DNA from: Bin80 sp965116685
Lineage (GTDB): Bacteria > Bacteroidota > Rhodothermia > Rhodothermales > Bin80
DNA length: 64,000 bases
Direction of reading: 5' to 3'
NCBI GenBank assembly: GCA_965116685.1
Contig: OZ220707.1
Coordinates: 2,170,001 to 2,234,000 of the forward strand
Under the pieces are notes generated by a model. It did no database searches. It worked only from the letters and a program-made list of their open reading frames with translations, and was not told where the DNA came from. A program made the position numbers and the translations under genes. This document shows positions 1-9,567 of the stretch, piece after piece; positions within the stretch are counted from its first letter, which is position 1, and every line of letters starts with the position of its first letter.

Positions 1-900
1 CTCCAACCCGACGGCGACAGCGGCCAGTGCATTGCGTACATTATGCAATCCGAGCGCCTGTAGTTGAATAGATCCGAGTAGTTTGCCGGACACAAGTACG
101 TCAAAATGCGTAGACTGCCCCTTTTGTCTCACCCTCTCCGCTCGCACCATCGCCTGTCGTGCGGTGCCGTAGGTCACCAATCTGCGGTCAATCCCGTCAA
201 TAATTGCCTGTACACCGGGATCATCCAGGCAGACGATGGCTGCCCCGAAGAAGGGCACACTCACGGCAAACGAAGTAAAGGCCTTGTAGACTTCCTCCAG
301 GTCGCCGTAGATGTCCAGATGATCCGCTTCAATGGTCGTGATCACGGCCAAGGCGGGAGTTAACCGCAGAAAAGTACGATCATATTCATCTGCTTCAATC
401 ACGATAATGTCTCCCTCTCCGCTGACGGCGTTACTGTTGAGTTCCGTCACTTTCCCCCCAACGATGATCGTGGGGTCAAACCCGCCTTCTGAGATTACAC
501 GCCCAACCATGCTGGTCGCCGTTGTTTTCCCGTGTGTGCCGGCGACACCGACACCGTATTTCATACGCATGAGTTCGCCGAGCATTTCTGATCGGGGAAT
601 GAGTGGGATATGCCGGGCAAGCGCCGCTTGCGTTTCAGCATTTTGATTCACATCCACCGCAGATGAGTAGACGACCACATCTGCGTCACAGACATATTTT
701 TTATCATGTCCTTCGTAGATGTGCGCTCCCTGATCTGCAAGCTTATTGGTCAGTTCACTCAGATTCAGATCGGAGCCGGTCACTCGGTATCCTCGTGCCA
801 AAAGAACAGAAGCGATCGAACTCATTCCAATGCCGCCAATGCCGACCATGTGTATATGGCGGATTCGTCCGAGCCAGGGTTGTCTACGTTGTGAGTTCAT
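1..900 (-). CDS. murC: UDP-N-acetylmuramate--L-alanine ligase MurC (3' part beyond the window)
   Basis: This gene adds L-alanine to UDP-MurNAc with ATP, the first step of the peptide stem of peptidoglycan in the cytoplasm. The frame is open from an ATG at 898-900 to the window edge, giving about 300 residues of a family that normally has about 450-480. The N-terminus carries the UDP-binding glycine motif (HMVGIGGIGMSS). The Mur ligase P-loop AGTHGKTTAT is followed by the conserved central-domain stretch IEADHLDIYGD. It is the last visible gene of the dcw cluster and starts 2 bases after the murG stop. The C-terminal domain lies outside the window. Confidence 0.97.
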   Translation of the reverse strand, partial: MNSQRRQPWLGRIRHIHMVGIGGIGMSSIASVLLARGYRVTGSDLNLSELTNKLADQGAHIYEGHDKKYVCDADVVVYSSAVDVNQNAETQAALARHIPLIPRSEMLGELMRMKYGVGVAGTHGKTTATSMVGRVISEGGFDPTIIVGGKVTELNSNAVSGEGDIIVIEADEYDRTFLRLTPALAVITTIEADHLDIYGDLEEVYKAFTSFAVSVPFFGAAIVCLDDPGVQAIIDGIDRRLVTYGTARQAMVRAERVRQKGQSTHFDVLVSGKLLGSIQLQALGLHNVRNALAAVAVGLE

Positions 901-902
901 GC

Positions 903-2000
903 TTATTTCTTCCATCCAACCAGTGCCAGAATATCTTTTGCGATGGTCATGGAAGCCTGAGGTTTTGCGGCCTTGCGCGCCCTGTCCGCCATGCTGACTC
1001 TTCGTTCAGTGTCAGCCAAAAGGGCAGGGACCTGTATCAGGAGTGCATTCAGAAGATCTTCTTCCGGCACACACATCGCCGCACCGATACGCTCCATGCT
1101 GCGGGCATTTTTGGTCTGGTGATCCTCGGCTACATGCATGGACGGAACGAGTAACGCAGGAGTCGCAGTGCACAAGAGCTCGCTGCATGTGAGAGCTCCA
1201 GATCGTGCCAGAACAAGGTCACAGGCAGCATAAAATAAGTCCATTCGGTCCACATACTTCATGACACGAAGCCTTGCGTGCTCTTTACTTCGCATTCGCT
1301 CGTAGTAGAGGTTGCCGGTCTGCCAGATGATATGAAGGTCGAGGGCGGAGAGCATTTGATCTGAAACCTGCCACATCGCTTCATTAATGGCTTGACTTCC
1401 CAGCGATCCTCCGAACACGAAAAGTACCTTCGCGGTCTGTGGTAGCTTTAGAATTTCTCGGGCAGATTCGCGTGTAATTGTTGTCGCCAACTCCTTGCGT
1501 ACAGGGTTGCCACTGATGCGGCAGCGCCCCTCGGGGAACCAGCTCTTTGCCTCTTCAAAAGCAATATGTACCTGTGCTGCACGGCGTCCCAGAATACGAT
1601 TGGTCACGCCTGCGTAGGCATTCTGCTCCTGGGCAACCGTTGGACGTTTACGCATGCTGGCTGCCCACAATACCGGTCCAGACACATACCCGCCAGTCCC
1701 AACCGCAACATCCGCATCAAAGTCCTGGACCAACTGATAACTCTGCCAGAGCCCGGCTGCCAGCTTGAATGGGAATCCTACATTCCGTAAGAGCTGTCTA
1801 CGATGGAACCCGCTGATCGTAATTGGGTGAATTTCAAATCCTGCGTCCGGGACTGCGTTCCACTCCAGGTGATCCTGCGTTCCAGCAAATGCAATCGCAC
1901 TCATTGGCTCCAGCGAGCGGATTGCCTGTGCAATGGCAATTGCCGGATATACGTGGCCGCCCGTGCCGCCACCAGCCAGTAATATGCGAGGTGGTCTCAT
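903..2000 (-). CDS. murG: UDP-GlcNAc:undecaprenyl-PP-MurNAc-pentapeptide transferase MurG
   Basis: MurG transfers GlcNAc from UDP-GlcNAc to lipid I, giving lipid II, on the inner face of the cytoplasmic membrane. The 365-residue product has the usual family length. The lipid-I-side glycine loop GGGTGGHVYPA is at residues 10-20, and the second glycine-rich loop is GGSLGSQAINEA in the C-terminal Rossmann half. Its start overlaps the ftsW stop by 4 bases, and the order ftsW-murG-murC is the classical dcw order. Translational coupling within one operon is likely. Confidence 0.97.
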   Translation of the reverse strand: MRPPRILLAGGGTGGHVYPAIAIAQAIRSLEPMSAIAFAGTQDHLEWNAVPDAGFEIHPITISGFHRRQLLRNVGFPFKLAAGLWQSYQLVQDFDADVAVGTGGYVSGPVLWAASMRKRPTVAQEQNAYAGVTNRILGRRAAQVHIAFEEAKSWFPEGRCRISGNPVRKELATTITRESAREILKLPQTAKVLFVFGGSLGSQAINEAMWQVSDQMLSALDLHIIWQTGNLYYERMRSKEHARLRVMKYVDRMDLFYAACDLVLARSGALTCSELLCTATPALLVPSMHVAEDHQTKNARSMERIGAAMCVPEEDLLNALLIQVPALLADTERRVSMADRARKAAKPQASMTIAKDILALVGWKK

Positions 2001-3148
2001 CGGTGGTCCAGTTGTCGGGAGATGTTGAGTAGAATTCCAAGCAGAATGCCCGCAGCAAGCATTGAGGTTCCACCATAGGAAATCAGCGGAAGCGGGAGCC
2101 CCGTCACTGGTAAAATTCCTGTCGAGACCCCCGCATGGACTAACGTGTACAAAAACAGAATCGTTGTGCAGCCAACTGCCAGGAAAAGGCCGAGTGGGTC
2201 TATTGCATCACGCGCAATGCGCAGAAAGCCCCGCAAGAGAATCATCACAAATAGCCCTAAGAGGACAAGACTTCCCAGAATGCCATACTCTTCCGAGATA
2301 ATGGCAAAAATAAAGTCGTTATAAGGGGTCGGCAGAAAATCCCGTTGGATGCTTTTGCCCGGTCCTCGACCGGTCCACCCGCCCATTGCAAGGGCAATCC
2401 TAGCCTGATGTGCCTGATAGCCTTCCGCCCGCAAGTCGAACACTTCGGCCTCCTCCGTATTCGAGAAGATTTTCAGATTCAGGAAGGATTCGACCCGTTG
2501 AGCCCGATTTGGAGAAGTAAGGAGCATCAGAAACATGCAGGCAATGCTGAAGAGGACGCCTCCTCCGATGTGAAACAAGCTCACACGGCCGACATAGAGC
2601 ATCAGCATCACAGAAATCAGGACGAGGAAGGCGGTTGACAGGTCCTCCAGGCCGATCAACACGACGGTTAGAAACGTCCAGAAAAATAGCGGGAGAACGC
2701 CTCTGGTGAAGCTATGGATGTATTCCTGCTTACGTACTAGGAGGATAGCGATGTTGAGGATCAATGCAATCTTTGCCAAGTCGGATGGCTGAACGCTGAA
2801 GAGACCAACCTGGAAGGCACGAGTAGCTCCTCCGTACGAGACCCCGAAAATGCGCACCAGCACCAGTAGGAATATGGAGCCCAAGAGAAACAGTCGCGAC
2901 CAGCGCGCGATCTGATGGTAGTCCAACATACTGAAGACAATCATCGTCACGAGTGCAAGTCCCACCCGGAGTGTGTGACGCAAAAGGAATTGCTCTGTAT
3001 CCCCATCTGCTTTCACTTCAGCCAGAAAGGCGATTGCGCTGTAGACGGCCATAACCCCAATTGCAGAGATGACAAGTACGATCCAGAGGACATACCTGTC
3101 CATCGGGGCTTGGTCCTGCAGATGCAAAGTGTTGGTCTGTCTCGGCAT
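1997..3148 (-). CDS. ftsW: SEDS-family peptidoglycan polymerase / division protein FtsW
   Basis: FtsW is the septal glycan polymerase of the SEDS family and works with the class B PBP FtsI. The 383-residue product is strongly hydrophobic, with about ten membrane segments. It carries the SEDS C-terminal signature PLPLISYGGTSMLAAGILLG and the cytoplasmic/periplasmic loop QRDFLPTPYNDFIFAIISEE. It lies between murD (2-base gap) and murG (4-base overlap), which favours FtsW over its paralogue RodA. The polar N-terminal tail of about 15 residues is normal for the family. Confidence 0.96.
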   Translation of the reverse strand: MPRQTNTLHLQDQAPMDRYVLWIVLVISAIGVMAVYSAIAFLAEVKADGDTEQFLLRHTLRVGLALVTMIVFSMLDYHQIARWSRLFLLGSIFLLVLVRIFGVSYGGATRAFQVGLFSVQPSDLAKIALILNIAILLVRKQEYIHSFTRGVLPLFFWTFLTVVLIGLEDLSTAFLVLISVMLMLYVGRVSLFHIGGGVLFSIACMFLMLLTSPNRAQRVESFLNLKIFSNTEEAEVFDLRAEGYQAHQARIALAMGGWTGRGPGKSIQRDFLPTPYNDFIFAIISEEYGILGSLVLLGLFVMILLRGFLRIARDAIDPLGLFLAVGCTTILFLYTLVHAGVSTGILPVTGLPLPLISYGGTSMLAAGILLGILLNISRQLDHR

Positions 3149-3150
3149 GG

Positions 3151-4506
3151 TTAGAAACCCTCCACAATGTGGCGGAATCGTGTTCCTCGTTCTTCGTAGT
3201 TGGAAAACAGATCAAAAGAGGCACATGCCGGGCTTAACAGTACGACATCCCCGGTGCTCGCGCAGCTTCGTGCATACTGGACTGCTTCCTCCAGCGTTTT
3301 GACCGCTAGTGCACTTTTGGTGTGAGGGCCGAGCTCTCTAAGCACCTTTTGTGCGCTTTCTCCGAATGCAATCACGGTATGCACTTTTTCGGAGATCAGT
3401 GGCTTGACAACCTCATAATCATTCCCTTTGTCCCGGCCGCCTGCGAGCAATACAATCGGTGCATGGAAACTCAGTAGTGCATACCAGAGCGCATTCACAT
3501 TGGTCGCTTTTGAGTCATTGACATAGGTGACCCCGCTCAATCGACGGATGACTTCCAGTCGATGATTCACTCCGGTGAATCGTTGCAGGCTTTCACGCAG
3601 GACCGCATTCGTAAGTCCAACCGCCTGTCCTGCCAGTGCAGCCGCCAGGGAATTACTGATGTTGTGAGGACCCGGGATTCCCAGTCTCTCTGTAGGTAAG
3701 ATCGCATGTTTCTGGAGATGGATCATATCGTGAATCACGCTCGCACCGCTTGAAAGCTCTACCTGACTGCTGAAGGGAAGCCCCTGTACATCGCGGGTAG
3801 AGATAAAGTACTCGACACGCTCTCGTACCAGTGTATCGTCGTAGTTGTAGATCACCGTGTCTGCATCGGATTGGTTTTCATAGATGCGGAGTTTACTTTT
3901 GGCATAGTGTTCGAAGTTGTCACCGTAGCGATTCAGGTGATCCGGTGTGATGTTCAGGATCACACTCACGTCCGGTCGGAACGTGTCTATATGATCTAGT
4001 TGGAAGCTGGATACCTCAAGGACGACCACCGTGTCCGCATGTAAATTTTGTATGTGTTCGGACAAGGGGGTGCCAATATTGCCCGCGACTACCGTATGTC
4101 GATCAGCCGTTTTCATCATGTGTCCTACAAGCGATGCCGTCGTGGTCTTTCCATTGGTTCCGGTAACTGCCACAATCTGTCCCTTTGCGTACCAGGAGGC
4201 AACCTCAAGCTCTGAGTAGACCGGCAGTCCCCGGGCGAGGGCGGCCTGGACGGGTTGGGCGGTCGTCGGAACTCCCGGACTTATCACCAGGAAGTCCGCT
4301 GCCAGTGTGGCTTCTGTATGTCCGTGGGCTTCCACTTCAATACCCTGATTTTTGCACCATCTCAACGTACCTTTATCAATGGGACCATGATCAGAAAGCA
4401 ACACTTTGGCACCGGTACGGGTCAATAGATCTGCGACTGCGCGGCCGCTCCGGGCGGCCCCCAGAACGGTGATGCGTTTCCCCCGGACGTTGTACGGCTG
4501 CATCAT
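3151..4506 (-). CDS. murD: UDP-N-acetylmuramoyl-L-alanine--D-glutamate ligase MurD
   Basis: MurD adds D-glutamate to UDP-MurNAc-L-Ala. The 451-residue length is typical. The N-terminal Rossmann motif VLGAARSGRA is near residues 14-23, the Mur-ligase P-loop GTNGKTT is at 116-122, and the central motif NITPDHLNRY follows. The C-terminal domain contains NDSKATNVNALW and LLAGGRDKGNDY, both typical of MurD. It overlaps mraY by 4 bases at its start and is followed by ftsW after 2 bases. Confidence 0.97.
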   Translation of the reverse strand: MMQPYNVRGKRITVLGAARSGRAVADLLTRTGAKVLLSDHGPIDKGTLRWCKNQGIEVEAHGHTEATLAADFLVISPGVPTTAQPVQAALARGLPVYSELEVASWYAKGQIVAVTGTNGKTTTASLVGHMMKTADRHTVVAGNIGTPLSEHIQNLHADTVVVLEVSSFQLDHIDTFRPDVSVILNITPDHLNRYGDNFEHYAKSKLRIYENQSDADTVIYNYDDTLVRERVEYFISTRDVQGLPFSSQVELSSGASVIHDMIHLQKHAILPTERLGIPGPHNISNSLAAALAGQAVGLTNAVLRESLQRFTGVNHRLEVIRRLSGVTYVNDSKATNVNALWYALLSFHAPIVLLAGGRDKGNDYEVVKPLISEKVHTVIAFGESAQKVLRELGPHTKSALAVKTLEEAVQYARSCASTGDVVLLSPACASFDLFSNYEERGTRFRHIVEGF

Positions 4507-5663
4507 CGGATCCGAAGTGAGAGTAGGGTTGCCAACATGGTGATCACGGTTACAAGGCAGAAACGGGTAACAATTTTGACCTCATGCATGCCTTTTGCCT
4601 CATAATGGTGGTGCAGGGGCGCCATGCGGAAGATCCGTTTCCCCGTACCCGTCTTGCGACGGGTATAGCGGAAATAAGTAGTCTGCAGAATGACCGATAG
4701 GGTTTCGATAAAAAAGATGGCACAGAGCAGTGGTAACAGAAGCTCTTTTTTGACCATCACCGCCATGACTGCAATGGCGGCTCCTAAGGACAGTGATCCA
4801 GTATCCCCCATAAAGACGGTTGCCGGATAACCGTTAAACCACAGAAACCCCAGGCACGCGACACACATCGCGGATGCAAAGATGGTCAGTTCCCCTGCAC
4901 CTGTCAGGTGCAGTACTCCCAGATAGGAAGAAAACCCTGCGTGTCCCGAGATATAGGTGAGAACGACCAGCCCCATGGCAATGATGGCGGCGATCCCTGT
5001 CGCCAGCCCATCAAGACCGTCCGTCAAATTGACTGCATTGGATGTGGCCGTAACAATGAACATGGTCATCGGGATGAAGAGGATCCACCCGAGATCCATC
5101 CCTCCCAGGAATGTATTGCCCAGAATATTATAGTCGAGGTGCCAATTCTGAACGAATGGCAGATCTGTCACGGCCCGCGTCTCTTCAAATTGCGGATGAA
5201 AATACAGGATGATTCCCACCAGCAGCCCCAGTCCGATTTGACCGATCAGCTTCATACGTGCCGCCAAGCCCGCTTTGTCTTTGTGAACGGTCTTGATGTA
5301 ATCATCTGCGAACCCGAACACGGCCATCCATGTGGTCGCGATGAGGATAAGCCAGACGTAGACCTCGCGCAAGTCCCCCCATAGGAGCGTTGCAATCATG
5401 ATCGCACTGACAATAATTAATCCGCCCATCGTTGGGGTTCCACGTTTATGTGAATGATCAACGGCACCGGCATCTAACTCTGTGCGCACCTCTTCCCCGA
5501 GTTGGTTACGTATGAGCCAGCGAATCACATAGGGTCCAATGACCATTACGATGACAAATGCTGTGATGGCAGAAAGCGTCGCACGTACCGTTATAAACTC
5601 CACAACCTGGAATCCCGGAGGACGATACACCTCTTCCAGCCACTGTAACAGAAAGTAGAGCAT
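4503..5663 (-). CDS. mraY: Phospho-N-acetylmuramoyl-pentapeptide transferase MraY
   Basis: MraY makes lipid I by moving phospho-MurNAc-pentapeptide onto undecaprenyl phosphate in the inner membrane. I place the start at the internal ATG at 5661-5663 (MLYFLLQWLEE), which matches the usual MraY N-terminus and lies just after the murE stop. A start at 5708 would add 15 residues and overlap murE. Signature motifs are the aspartate pair FADDYIK, the NLTDGLDGLA stretch, FMGDTGSLSLG and the histidine motif APLHHHYE. About ten membrane segments are visible. murF, which often sits between murE and mraY, is absent here. Confidence 0.97.
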   Translation of the reverse strand: MLYFLLQWLEEVYRPPGFQVVEFITVRATLSAITAFVIVMVIGPYVIRWLIRNQLGEEVRTELDAGAVDHSHKRGTPTMGGLIIVSAIMIATLLWGDLREVYVWLILIATTWMAVFGFADDYIKTVHKDKAGLAARMKLIGQIGLGLLVGIILYFHPQFEETRAVTDLPFVQNWHLDYNILGNTFLGGMDLGWILFIPMTMFIVTATSNAVNLTDGLDGLATGIAAIIAMGLVVLTYISGHAGFSSYLGVLHLTGAGELTIFASAMCVACLGFLWFNGYPATVFMGDTGSLSLGAAIAVMAVMVKKELLLPLLCAIFFIETLSVILQTTYFRYTRRKTGTGKRIFRMAPLHHHYEAKGMHEVKIVTRFCLVTVITMLATLLSLRIR

Positions 5664-5667
5664 GGAT

Positions 5668-7140
5668 TCAGATGAGGGGTTTCGGGTTACGTGAAGCAAA
5701 GGCTTCAAGGACCAGATCCTGATCTTTCAATTTGACCTGGATCCCATTTTCGTCTTGAACGGACTCGTGGCCTCGGCCTGCAACGAGTACAATGTCCCCA
5801 GCGCTGCATGCCTGTGCAACATGTTGCACAGCTTTGGTCCTTGAGAGAATCAGGTGTGCCCGTTCGGGCTTTTTCATACCACGGAGGATGTCTCCAGTGA
5901 TTGCCTGTGCGGGTTCATTCCTCGGATTATCATTCGTGATGACCACATGATCGGCCAGATTCTCCGCGACTGCACCCATGAGGGGGCGTTTTATGGTATC
6001 CCGGTTGCCGCCGCATCCAAATACGCACCATAACTGAGCCGTTTTTTGGCGGTCGTGGGTTAGTGACCGAAGGACCTGCTCCAGCGCATCCGGTGTATGT
6101 GCAAAATCAACGACAATCCGTGTGGCATCATTGCACAGGTACTGCTCGAATCTGCCGGGGACGGGGGGGGCCTCCGACAGGGCCTCAATGACATCTGTGC
6201 GCGGCAGCCCACTCGCGCGCGCGGCTCCATAGGCGGCGGCCAGATTATAAGCATTGAACGCTCCTGCCAGTCGAAACATACTGGTTTGGCCATCCAGACG
6301 CAGTTGGAGGCCGCTGGGGCTGTCCTTTACAATACTGAATCGAATATCTGCACCGGTATACTGACCGAAGGAGCATTGCGTAGCCTGGGTGTTCTCCACC
6401 ATACGTTTGCCTGCCTGATCATCCTGATTATAAACCGCGATTGCGTCAGGGCTCAAGTCATCAAAGAGGCGCTTTTTGGTTTTGAAATACTGTTCCGCAG
6501 TTGTATGGTAGTCCAGATGATCATGCATCAAATTGGTAAATACGCCGATCGAAAAGTTCAGCGTGGCAGTTCGATACTGATCCAGGGCATGAGACGAAAC
6601 CTCAATTACGCAGGCTTGGCAGTTTGCGCGAACCATCTCTGCCAACATGGGCTGGAGTTGCGTTGCATCCGGGGTCGTGAGTTGGGCGGGGTAGGTCGAT
6701 TGCCCGGTGACATAGGACACCGTTCCAATCAGGCCTGTCGTGGTTCCAGTACACTCAAGAACATGCTGCACAAGAACTCCCGTGGTTGTTTTTCCATTGG
6801 TTCCAGTAACACCTGTGAGATGCAGGGAAGCAGCTGGGTCCCCATAGAAGGCTGCTGCAATCACGGCAGCGGCTTTTCGAGTGCTGGATACCTGAACGAA
6901 GCGGGGATCCCGGCCGGGGTTCTCTTGGCAGACAATGATATGCGCCCCCGCATCCAGTGCATTTTGGATGTATGCATGTCCATCGAAGTGCGTTCCTTGT
7001 ACGGCGGTGAAGACGTATCCTGGATGCACATGACGGCTGTCCTGACTGACCCCAGTGATCGTTAGGTCCGGTGCAGGTCCAGCAGGATTCATGAGCAATC
7101 CCTCGCTGGCTAATCGGGTATATAGATCAGTCCAGTTCAT
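5668..7140 (-). CDS. murE: UDP-N-acetylmuramoyl-tripeptide synthetase MurE, meso-DAP type
   Basis: MurE adds the third residue of the peptide stem. The 490-residue product has the P-loop GTNGKTT at 113-119 and the central motif NLMHDHLDYH. DNPR is at residues 404-407. In this family DNPR (as opposed to the DxxK or DNPA forms) is associated with meso-diaminopimelate specificity, so a Gram-negative type stem peptide is inferred. The start overlaps the ftsI stop by 14 bases. The next gene downstream is mraY, not murF. Confidence 0.97.
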   Translation of the reverse strand: MNWTDLYTRLASEGLLMNPAGPAPDLTITGVSQDSRHVHPGYVFTAVQGTHFDGHAYIQNALDAGAHIIVCQENPGRDPRFVQVSSTRKAAAVIAAAFYGDPAASLHLTGVTGTNGKTTTGVLVQHVLECTGTTTGLIGTVSYVTGQSTYPAQLTTPDATQLQPMLAEMVRANCQACVIEVSSHALDQYRTATLNFSIGVFTNLMHDHLDYHTTAEQYFKTKKRLFDDLSPDAIAVYNQDDQAGKRMVENTQATQCSFGQYTGADIRFSIVKDSPSGLQLRLDGQTSMFRLAGAFNAYNLAAAYGAARASGLPRTDVIEALSEAPPVPGRFEQYLCNDATRIVVDFAHTPDALEQVLRSLTHDRQKTAQLWCVFGCGGNRDTIKRPLMGAVAENLADHVVITNDNPRNEPAQAITGDILRGMKKPERAHLILSRTKAVQHVAQACSAGDIVLVAGRGHESVQDENGIQVKLKDQDLVLEAFASRNPKPLI

Positions 7141-9142
7141 GGTGCTGCAATTGGAGGGTTACGTCTGTGCCCACGTCTGCGCCCGGCTCTGGAGATTGTC
7201 CGATTACCGAACCGGTCCCGTTCAGTTGTACATTCAGACCTTTGGAGCTCAGCAAAAACCATGCAGTCCGGGCATCGAGTCCCAAAACATCTGGCATTAC
7301 CGTCAGCGCCGTCTTGTCGGTTGCAGTTTGAACTTTCACACGGTTTCGCTCGTCAGATTCTTCGGAGATCGGTGCGGTTCTGTGTCGCGGTGCGAGACTG
7401 TCCAAATCTGCCTGAAACCGCCATCCTTCCTGCGGAATGGGAAGTCCGGATGCCGGGAAGGTTGCAGTCCATCGCTCCGCGATTCTCCTGAATATGGGGG
7501 CGGAGACTCTACCGCCATAAATACTGGTTTGGGGCTCATCCAAAATCACGATCATAGCCACCTGTGGATCTTCGACCGGGTAGAAGCCAACGAACGTTGC
7601 CCGGTAATTGCTGCCGTAGACACCATTGACCACCTTACGGGCGGTCCCGGTCTTTCCTGCGATGGTCAATCCTTCGATCTGAGCATCAGTTGCAGTGCCT
7701 CTCTGAACAACTTCAATAAAAGCCGGCTGGAGCATGGCGACGGTTTCTTCCTTCAGGACTCTTCGGATGGAGTCGGTCCGGGCCGGATCATCGGTTGCGC
7801 GCCAGAGCACACGTCCGGTCACGTCCCGTCGTTCCGCCACGATATATGGCTGACGCAGTAGACCACCGTCCGCGAGGGCGGCATATGCCATCACCATCTG
7901 CATAGGGGTTACATCAATCTCGTACCCGATGCTGAGTGCAGTTTTCGTGGTTTGGCTCCATTGATTAGTGCGCTTGAGGAGTCCGCCGATCTCTCCAGGC
8001 AGATCAATCCAGGTTTTCTGCCCAAACCCAAAATTGCGTATGTACCGGTACAGTTCTTCTGGTATCATGGGTCGCGTGGTGAGCGCCATTCCCACGTTAC
8101 TGCTCTTTACGATCACATCATTAAAGGTGATTTCCCCGTGTCTTGACACATCATTCAGGGTATAGCCAGCCACGTTAAGGGTCCCATTACCGGTGTTAAT
8201 CAAGCGATCCATAGAGACGGCACCTGTTTCCAGTGCTGCGGATGCCGAGATCATTTTGAATGCGGAACCGGGTTCCAGTCGATCGGTGATCGCGCGATTG
8301 CGCCAGGCGGATACCGGTGCCTTCAGGGGCATATTTGCATCAAAGGTGGGAACATTGGCCATGGCTAGGATTGCCCCATTTCCGGGGTCCACCGCAATCG
8401 CACTTCCTCGAGCCGCACCGGCTTCCGCGACGCCGGCCGCGAGTTCTTCCTCCATAATTGTCTGACGGATGAGATCAATCGTAAGTACGAGGGTCTCTCC
8501 ATCGGTGGCCGGAACGACGACCCCCTCCGCATCAACGCGGAGGTATCCGCGGCGGTCTCTGAAAAGAGTACGCCGTCCAGGATGCCCTTTCAAATACTCC
8601 TCATATTCAAGCTCAAGGCCTGCCTTGCCCACACCGTCCGTATCGATATGTCCAATGATATGGGAGGCGGTCGTTCCATAGACATACTTGCGTTGGGAGC
8701 GTTCCTCAAGGATGACGCCGGGTATCTCCCAGGAGGCAACCTCTCTTCGCTGTTCCGGTGTCAAATCGATGAGTCGGACAAACTGTTCACTCGACCGATT
8801 CTCAATCCGTGATTGAAGCTGTTTCAGGGAGGTACCGGTGAGGTCGGACAGGCGAGCTATGAAAAGGGTTTCTTGCTCCGCAAATTCAGGTGCGGTGGGA
8901 TCCAGTGCAAGGTTATAGTGTGGAGAGTTCACGGCCAGGGACCGTCCATGAATGTCAAGAATCTCGCCTCGCTGTGGTAAGAGCAACTGTTGGGATTCTG
9001 CTTGACGCCGCCCCAGTTCACGTAGATGAACCCCTTCTTCAACGTTGAGCCAGATCAGCTGTCCGGCAATGATCAGCGGCATGAGGACCAAGCCGGTCAG
9101 CACGACATACATCCGTCCCAGTATTTGATCTCGAATTTTCAT
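7127..9142 (-). CDS. ftsI: Septal penicillin-binding protein FtsI (class B PBP with one PASTA domain)
   Basis: This is the DD-transpeptidase that cross-links septal peptidoglycan together with FtsW. It has an N-terminal membrane anchor (about residues 12-32), a PBP dimerisation domain and a transpeptidase domain with SAFK at 293-296 (the SxxK serine nucleophile), SSN at 347-349 and KTG at 497-499. The final 60 residues (about 613-671, with PDVLGLDARTAWFLLSSKGL) form a single PASTA domain, a penicillin/muropeptide-binding fold that proteobacterial FtsI lacks. It overlaps ftsL by 4 bases. At 671 residues it is longer than the E. coli enzyme because of the PASTA tail. Confidence 0.96.
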   Translation of the reverse strand: MKIRDQILGRMYVVLTGLVLMPLIIAGQLIWLNVEEGVHLRELGRRQAESQQLLLPQRGEILDIHGRSLAVNSPHYNLALDPTAPEFAEQETLFIARLSDLTGTSLKQLQSRIENRSSEQFVRLIDLTPEQRREVASWEIPGVILEERSQRKYVYGTTASHIIGHIDTDGVGKAGLELEYEEYLKGHPGRRTLFRDRRGYLRVDAEGVVVPATDGETLVLTIDLIRQTIMEEELAAGVAEAGAARGSAIAVDPGNGAILAMANVPTFDANMPLKAPVSAWRNRAITDRLEPGSAFKMISASAALETGAVSMDRLINTGNGTLNVAGYTLNDVSRHGEITFNDVIVKSSNVGMALTTRPMIPEELYRYIRNFGFGQKTWIDLPGEIGGLLKRTNQWSQTTKTALSIGYEIDVTPMQMVMAYAALADGGLLRQPYIVAERRDVTGRVLWRATDDPARTDSIRRVLKEETVAMLQPAFIEVVQRGTATDAQIEGLTIAGKTGTARKVVNGVYGSNYRATFVGFYPVEDPQVAMIVILDEPQTSIYGGRVSAPIFRRIAERWTATFPASGLPIPQEGWRFQADLDSLAPRHRTAPISEESDERNRVKVQTATDKTALTVMPDVLGLDARTAWFLLSSKGLNVQLNGTGSVIGQSPEPGADVGTDVTLQLQHHELD

Positions 9143-9561
9143 GGTTCGTTCGGCAGAGCAGTCTGGATGAGTCCTGCATATTCGTGTCCTCTCTGCAGCC
9201 CCAGTTCCTCGACACGCTCATAAATGACGGAAGGGCCAACAAAGGCATTGTAATCAGCTTCGAGCCGATTATGCTGCAGATGGAGGCGAACATTCTCTCG
9301 TCGCTGGGTATTGATTTCCGCCAACAGATCCTGTGACGTATGAATATGACCGATATAGCCGGTTAGGATCCCTGCAAGGAGAAAGATGATCAGGCCGAAC
9401 TGCAGGGTGGAGATACGAGCGATGACTTTCCGTTCCGGTGTAGACTCATCAATGATCGTCAACTCCTGCCAACCGCGAACCGTCGTTACGGCCTGCTCCA
9501 CCGCACGCTGTCTGCGTGTGGTCTGATTGGGAGGTCTGTATTTGCGACGCTTAAACATCAA
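9139..9561 (-). CDS. ftsL: FtsL-like cell division protein
   Basis: The product is a small bitopic membrane protein of 140 residues. It has a basic cytoplasmic tail, one membrane segment (LQFGLIIFLLAGILTGYIG, about residues 54-72) and a periplasmic region with coiled-coil character and leucine heptads. This architecture and the position between rsmH and ftsI define FtsL, the scaffold that links FtsB/FtsQ to FtsI/FtsW. Sequence conservation in the family is low, so the call rests on topology and synteny. The first two codons are both Met, and either could start the protein. Confidence 0.85.
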   Translation of the reverse strand: MMFKRRKYRPPNQTTRRQRAVEQAVTTVRGWQELTIIDESTPERKVIARISTLQFGLIIFLLAGILTGYIGHIHTSQDLLAEINTQRRENVRLHLQHNRLEADYNAFVGPSVIYERVEELGLQRGHEYAGLIQTALPNEP

Positions 9562-9567
9562 AAAATA

